Source: Candidatus Woesearchaeota archaeon (GTDB lineage: Archaea > Nanoarchaeota > Nanoarchaeia > Woesearchaeales > CALCXY01). From it: a stretch of 10,742 nt of DNA. The number at the start of each line of letters is the position of its first letter. The first letter of the stretch is position 1. The stretch covers positions 1 to 10,742 of the forward strand of contig JASMFX010000127.1 in the NCBI GenBank assembly GCA_030751555.1, given 5' to 3'. Under the pieces are notes generated by a model. That model ran no database searches. It was given only the letters and a program-made list of their open reading frames with translations, and was not told the DNA's origin. Made by a program: the position numbers and the translations under genes. Positions 6,301 to 10,742 of the stretch are shown here, piece by piece.

Positions 6301-7421
6301 GAATCCTTTTCATCTTGGAAAATTACCTGCCACATATTGGAGGAGTAGAAATTGTCTTTAAGAATCTTATTCATGGACTGATAAAACAAGGCCATGAAGT
6401 CACTGTATTAACTCACAAACTCCCAGGAACCGCAAAAGAAGAGATTATCGATGGTGCCCAGGTCTACAGGGTTGCCTGTTTTGACTCTCGCTATCTTTTC
6501 ACTTTTTTTGGAATTCCAAAAGCACTTAGCCTTGCTAAGAACGCTAACATCATTCATACCACTACCTTTAATGGGGGTCCATGTGCTTGGGTCGTCTCAA
6601 AACTAAAAAGAAAGCCTTTGCTTATCACAGTACATGAAGTTTGGGTAACTCGTTGGAGACAATTAACAAATCTTAATCCAATAAGCGCTTTTTTTCATGA
6701 TCTTCTTGAGAGAATGATTTACTGGTTAAACTATGATGCATATGCATGCGTTTCCAAGTCAACTCAACAGCAACTCTTAGAGAGGGGAGTTGATGCAAAA
6801 AAAACACATGTGGTGTATAATGGTTTGAGCTATGAGATCTGGAATCCAAAAAAGTACAAGAGATCAGAAATGAGGGGAAAACTTGGCTTGAAAACATTTA
6901 CAATTTTCTTCTCTGGCAGGCCTGGAGTATCAAAAGGCCTTGAGTATGCTATCAATGCATTCCCTCAAGTTCTTGAAAAGATTCCTGATGCAAAATTCCT
7001 ATTGGTTCTCAGTAAGGACACAGCCTATAAAAAACAGCATTCCCAGATTATGAAACTCATAGAGAACCTAGCTATAAAAAGCAATGTTATCCTCCATGAG
7101 CCAGTTCCCTATCAAGACCTACCAAAATATATGATAGCCTCGGATTGTGTTGTCATTCCCTCAATAGCCGAAGGTTTTGGTTTTTCAGCTGCTGAAGCTT
7201 CAGCACTAGGTGTTCCTATTGTAGCTTCCAATACAACATCCCTCCCAGAAGTAGTTTCCAATAAGTTTGTTTTAGTAAAGCCTAAGGATCCTGATGATAT
7301 TGCTAGAGGAATCCTCAAAGTCTACGAAAAAAAGTACACAGCTAAGCCATTAAGAAAATTTACCTGGAAGGATAATGTTAATACATACTCTGAGATATAC
7401 AAATCATTGTTAGAAAACTAA
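6297..7421 (+). CDS. GT4 family glycosyltransferase
   Basis: This is a retaining GT-B glycosyltransferase of 374 residues that transfers a sugar from a nucleotide donor to a growing glycan on the cytoplasmic side. The N-terminal acceptor domain starts with ILFILENY and the GGVE loop (15-18), followed by QGHEVTVLTH (31-40). The linker has VVYNG (172-176). The donor domain begins near GRPGVSKG (207-214), whose Arg208 and Lys213 match the donor-phosphate-binding pair of the family. It also contains the E-x7-E motif AEGFGFSAAE with E292 and E300, and then GVPIVAS. No membrane helix is seen. It closes the three-gene operon and stops one base before the convergent reductase gene. In this setting it probably extends a lipid-linked oligosaccharide; donor and linkage are unknown. 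Confidence 0.92.
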   Translation: MRILFILENYLPHIGGVEIVFKNLIHGLIKQGHEVTVLTHKLPGTAKEEIIDGAQVYRVACFDSRYLFTFFGIPKALSLAKNANIIHTTTFNGGPCAWVVSKLKRKPLLITVHEVWVTRWRQLTNLNPISAFFHDLLERMIYWLNYDAYACVSKSTQQQLLERGVDAKKTHVVYNGLSYEIWNPKKYKRSEMRGKLGLKTFTIFFSGRPGVSKGLEYAINAFPQVLEKIPDAKFLLVLSKDTAYKKQHSQIMKLIENLAIKSNVILHEPVPYQDLPKYMIASDCVVIPSIAEGFGFSAAEASALGVPIVASNTTSLPEVVSNKFVLVKPKDPDDIARGILKVYEKKYTAKPLRKFTWKDNVNTYSEIYKSLLEN

Positions 7422-7422
7422 A

Positions 7423-8346
7423 TTATGAGGATTCTTTTTCCCAATACTCAACCATATCCTTCAATGTATCCTCAAAAGTAATTTTTGGATTCCATCCAGT
7501 ATCCTTTGTAAATTTTGAATGGTCACCACACAACTCAGGGATATCAATCTTCCTTGTCTTGCTTGGATCAGTCTTGATTGAAATCTTTTTATCAATCACT
7601 TTTTCTAGAAGTTCAATAATCTCCTTTAATGAGATGCTCTTCCCAGAACAGAGATTATAAACCTCTCCAGATTTTCCCTTCTCCAAAGCAAGAATATATC
7701 CATTTACAATATCCCTCACATCTGAAAAATCTCTTTTGATTGCAGGATTTCCTAGCTCAACCCCTTCCACCTTACCTGCTTTAATATCTGCTACCTGCTT
7801 GGTTATTGTAGGACATACAAAAGGCAATGGTTGCCTTGGACCAGTGTGGTTAAAGCTTCTTGATACCACAATATGCATATTTTTCTCCTGAACATACTGA
7901 AAACATAACTTCTCCTGCTCCACTCGTGATTCTCCATAAGGACTCACTGGATTCAAGACATGAGATTCATTAATAGGCAATTCTTGAGGAACACCATAAA
8001 CCTCTGCAGAGCTTACAACAAGCACCTTAGCAGAGGGATTGACCTCAAACAACGCATCTAGCAAATTTTTTGTTCCGCCAACATTTATCTCTTTAGTAAG
8101 CTCAGGCATCTCAAAACTCTTGTCAACAGAACTCTGTCCTGCTAAGTGAATCACCCAATTAGGACTTTCTTTTTTAATAACAGATAATACACTCTCTTTA
8201 TCAGTAAGATCAGCCTTATGGGTAGTAGCACCCTTGACTGGTTTTTCTTCCCTGTCAAATCCACAAACACTAAACCTTTTTTTGAGCAGTGCCTCTGTTA
8301 AATGACCACCTACAAAACCACTAATCCCTGTAATAAGAATCTTCAT
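7423..8346 (-). CDS. GDP-4-keto-6-deoxy-D-mannose reductase-like SDR epimerase (RMD type)
   Basis: This extended short-chain dehydrogenase of 307 residues most likely reduces the 4-keto group of GDP-4-keto-6-deoxy-mannose to give GDP-D-rhamnose. The Rossmann motif is TGISGFVGG with G7, G10 and G13. The active-site strand reads VSSAEVYG, with S113 and E115 in the expected places. RSFNHTGPRQ (163-171) and KRDFSDVRDIV (204-214) are typical of RMD enzymes. The catalytic Y137 is followed by GESR, so the usual Lys of YxxxK is Arg141, which is unusual. It lies 32 bases after the GDP-mannose dehydratase stop on the same strand, which supports substrate assignment. TATA spacing suggests it also has its own leaderless promoter. 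GDP-talose or another C4/C2 epimer product cannot be excluded. Confidence 0.85.
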   Translation of the reverse strand: MKILITGISGFVGGHLTEALLKKRFSVCGFDREEKPVKGATTHKADLTDKESVLSVIKKESPNWVIHLAGQSSVDKSFEMPELTKEINVGGTKNLLDALFEVNPSAKVLVVSSAEVYGVPQELPINESHVLNPVSPYGESRVEQEKLCFQYVQEKNMHIVVSRSFNHTGPRQPLPFVCPTITKQVADIKAGKVEGVELGNPAIKRDFSDVRDIVNGYILALEKGKSGEVYNLCSGKSISLKEIIELLEKVIDKKISIKTDPSKTRKIDIPELCGDHSKFTKDTGWNPKITFEDTLKDMVEYWEKESS

Positions 8347-8368
8347 TGTAAAAAGAAAACAGAAGCAC

Positions 8369-8376
8369 TATTAAAA
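8369..8376 (-). promoter_or_regulatory. TATA box of the reductase gene, in the gap after the dehydratase gene
   Basis: TTTTAATA on the minus strand is centred 26.5 bases before the ATG at 8346 and begins two bases after the dehydratase stop codon. No ribosome binding site precedes the ATG, so a separate leaderless transcript is likely in addition to any read-through. Confidence 0.5.
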
Positions 8377-8378
8377 CT

Positions 8379-9428
<1,050 letters not shown>

Positions 9429-9432
9429 TTAC

Positions 9433-9446
9433 AAAAAATGAAAAGA
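9433..9446 (-). terminator. T-rich terminator after the 190-residue protein gene
   Basis: On the minus strand, starting about eight bases after the stop codon, there is a CTTTT run and then TTTTTT with no clear hairpin. Oligo-T runs can end archaeal transcription. It sits before the TATA box of the dehydratase gene, consistent with separate transcripts. Confidence 0.4.
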
Positions 9447-9454
9447 GATCTATG

Positions 9455-10027
9455 TTAACGTGAATACTCTTGCCTCATAATTACTTCCTTTTTCATAAAG
9501 TGTTCTCTCAATAACCATCTTCCATTTGTATCACAAGAGATTACTGCTTTAACAGGCTCGTCTTCATCTTCCATTATTTCTTGTATTAAAATTCCATTTT
9601 CATCTCGTTTTGTAAATATTCTTCCAATAATCTTACCACCATCTAATTCCTCGTATACAGCAACAGAAATCCTATCATTTCCATCTTTTTCAGTAACCAT
9701 CATTTTGTATTTATAGATTTCTCCTTCTCCATTAGTTCGGGTAGTAGGTACCTCTCCATCGTGAAATTCATATTCATAAGTCCAATGAGGTAATTTTCCA
9801 GGATATTGATTAATCATCTTAATCGTTCTTCCAGATGCATCAGTTACATAGGTATCTATCATAAAAGGTTGCCCTTCTTTTAGTAAGGTTGAAACCAAAG
9901 TGTTTGCAGCTGTTCTTTGATTACTTAATGTAAATTCTTCAATAGTTTTTCCAGTAGTTTGTTTAATTTGCCTTCCCAAACGTTCTTCCCAAGGAAGTGA
10001 GATATGTTCTATAAAACCATTTATCAT
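9455..10027 (-). CDS. Uncharacterised 190-residue soluble protein
   Basis: I do not recognise this protein. From ATG 10027 it has 190 residues, without signal peptide or membrane helix. Residues 1-45 look helical (LPWEERLG, then an amphipathic segment). From about 50 to the end it alternates short hydrophobic/aromatic strands with DG, NG and GG turns, for example WTYEYEFHDGE, KYKMMVTEKDG and RIFTKRDENG, which suggests an antiparallel beta-sheet or beta-meander. One cysteine is present. The in-frame TTG at 10075 would add 16 residues, but a TATA box lies between the two starts and about 28 bases before the ATG, so the shorter, leaderless form is favoured. It is upstream of the sugar-nucleotide genes on the same strand but probably transcribed separately; no link to glycosylation can be shown. 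Confidence 0.75.
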   Translation of the reverse strand: MINGFIEHISLPWEERLGRQIKQTTGKTIEEFTLSNQRTAANTLVSTLLKEGQPFMIDTYVTDASGRTIKMINQYPGKLPHWTYEYEFHDGEVPTTRTNGEGEIYKYKMMVTEKDGNDRISVAVYEELDGGKIIGRIFTKRDENGILIQEIMEDEDEPVKAVISCDTNGRWLLREHFMKKEVIMRQEYSR

Positions 10028-10050
10028 ATTAAATATGGGTAATAGAGGTG

Positions 10051-10059
10051 TATATTTAA
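10051..10059 (-). promoter_or_regulatory. TATA box that favours start 10027 for the 190-residue protein
   Basis: TTAAATATA on the minus strand is centred about 28 bases before the ATG at 10027. It would fall inside the coding region if the TTG at 10075 were the start. Confidence 0.55.
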
Positions 10060-10095
10060 GAATTATTACAGTCAATCATCCACAACAGATGTGGG

Positions 10096-10109
10096 TATAT
10101 TTAAAAATA
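10096..10109. promoter_or_regulatory. Extra TATA-like AT box in the divergent intergenic region
   Basis: TATATTTAAAAATA sits between the two divergent genes. Read on the minus strand it contains TTTAAATA, centred 26.5 bases before the TTG at 10075. Read on the plus strand it would start a transcript near 10130. Its use and direction are uncertain. Confidence 0.3.
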
Positions 10110-10122
10110 CTTTTCCACAACT

Positions 10123-10130
10123 TTTTTAAA
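10123..10130 (+). promoter_or_regulatory. TATA box of the right-edge GT4 gene
   Basis: TTTTTAAA is centred 26.5 bases before the ATG at 10153, identical in box sequence and spacing to the promoter before 5303. No ribosome binding site is visible. Confidence 0.55.
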
Positions 10131-10152
10131 CCATCATAGTTCCCTTTCTAAA

Positions 10153-10742
10153 ATGAAAATAGCAATCCTCAACCCAACATTTTCAAAGTTCTCTGGCATT
10201 GACAGGCTCATTGAGGCCCAGCTACCAAGATTACAGAAAGAAGGCCATAAAGTTACCATCTTTTGCTTTACAGCAGATATAGAAACTGATCTTGCAGCGA
10301 TTGAAACCATCGGAATGCCAAAAAATCCAACATTCCAAAGAATCTACAGGCTCTTCTTTTTCCTAAACAGGAAAAAAATAAAGCAGACAGTAGAAAAACT
10401 AAAAGGATTTGATAAAATAATTGCATACCAGTATCCTATGACAGTCATAGCAGCCAAAGCAAAAAAAAGCTATGGCACCAAATATGTCTACCATGATGCA
10501 GGCATTGCCTATCCAAGATTATTTGGAAGGTTCTCAGAAAGACTCTATCTCAGATTGTTCTCTTTTTTCACATCAAGAAGCATCAAAACAGCAGATGAAT
10601 TTATTTTTATCTCAGATTTTTTAAGAAAAGAAATGATGCAAAAAACAGGCAAAGATGGTGAGATAGAATATGTGGATATTGATCACAAAAGATTCAATCT
10701 CGATGCCAAAGGGGATGACATAAAAAAACAATTCAGCCTTAC
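10153..10742 (+). CDS. GT4-type glycosyltransferase, N-terminal part (runs off right edge)
   Basis: The frame is open from the ATG at 10153 to the window end, 196 codons without a stop. The visible part matches the N-terminal acceptor domain of a GT-B glycosyltransferase: MKIAILNP as first strand, FSGIDR (13-18) as the glycine loop, EGHKVTIFCF (30-39) as second strand, and YVYHDAG (111-117). FISDFLRKEM (152-161) then YVDIDHKRFN (173-182) match the common vS..l...l and vD...F pattern before the linker. The donor domain with its E-x7-E motif would lie outside the window, so activity cannot be judged. Its start is leaderless by promoter spacing. It is divergent from the 190-residue protein gene and probably opens a further glycosylation transcript to the right. 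Confidence 0.85.
   Translation, partial: MKIAILNPTFSKFSGIDRLIEAQLPRLQKEGHKVTIFCFTADIETDLAAIETIGMPKNPTFQRIYRLFFFLNRKKIKQTVEKLKGFDKIIAYQYPMTVIAAKAKKSYGTKYVYHDAGIAYPRLFGRFSERLYLRLFSFFTSRSIKTADEFIFISDFLRKEMMQKTGKDGEIEYVDIDHKRFNLDAKGDDIKKQFSL

Noticed and set aside
10028..10075. TTG at 10075 as start of the 190-residue protein
   Set aside because: It is a rare start codon, and the best TATA box would lie inside the coding sequence. ATG 10027 has the standard box spacing. Kept only as an alternative because of the third AT box.

Overview
The window looks like part of an archaeal genome, AT-rich and with TATA-box promoters. The evidence is an AglB/STT3 oligosaccharyltransferase of archaeal type, a geranylgeranyl-reductase-family flavoprotein, and AT boxes lying about 26-28 bases before the ATG of genes that have no ribosome binding site. 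The long AglB with an extra charged N-terminus, small neighbours and dense packing would suit a DPANN lineage such as Woesearchaeota or Pacearchaeota. That placement is inference; the archaeal assignment is much firmer.

Layout from left to right. Bases 1-640 (minus strand) hold the N-terminal part of a membrane-anchored protein with a Thr/Pro/Gln/Lys-rich stalk; the gene runs off the left edge. A divergent promoter region (641-799) separates it from a plus-strand FAD-dependent reductase (800-1837). Next comes AglB (best start 1901, end 5209), followed by a hairpin/T-tract terminator that runs into the TATA box of the next transcript. That transcript (5303-7421) is a tight three-gene operon joined by two ATGA overlaps: a GT2 polyprenyl-phosphate-sugar-synthase-like enzyme, a small three-helix DUF2304-type membrane protein, and a GT4 glycosyltransferase. 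It ends one base from the stop codon of a convergent minus-strand block. Read from right to left, that block is an unrecognised 190-residue protein (10027-9455), GDP-mannose 4,6-dehydratase (9374-8379) and a GDP-4-keto-6-deoxy-mannose reductase-like enzyme (8346-7423). At the right edge a second GT4 glycosyltransferase starts at 10153 and is cut off by the window end.

Together the genes read as a protein N-glycosylation and surface-glycan locus. The dehydratase and reductase would make a GDP-6-deoxyhexose, probably GDP-D-rhamnose. The GT2 enzyme would charge a polyprenyl phosphate carrier, and the GT4 enzymes would extend the glycan. AglB would transfer it to Asn-X-Ser/Thr sites outside the cell. 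The flavoprotein may saturate the lipid carrier or the membrane lipids. The main oddities are the 155-residue cytoplasmic extension of AglB, its eight extracytoplasmic cysteines and sequon-bearing tail, an Arg in place of the catalytic Lys in the reductase, and a consistent leaderless promoter spacing at six genes. No RNA gene, CRISPR array, insertion sequence or origin was seen, and no stretch over 300 bases lacks a gene.
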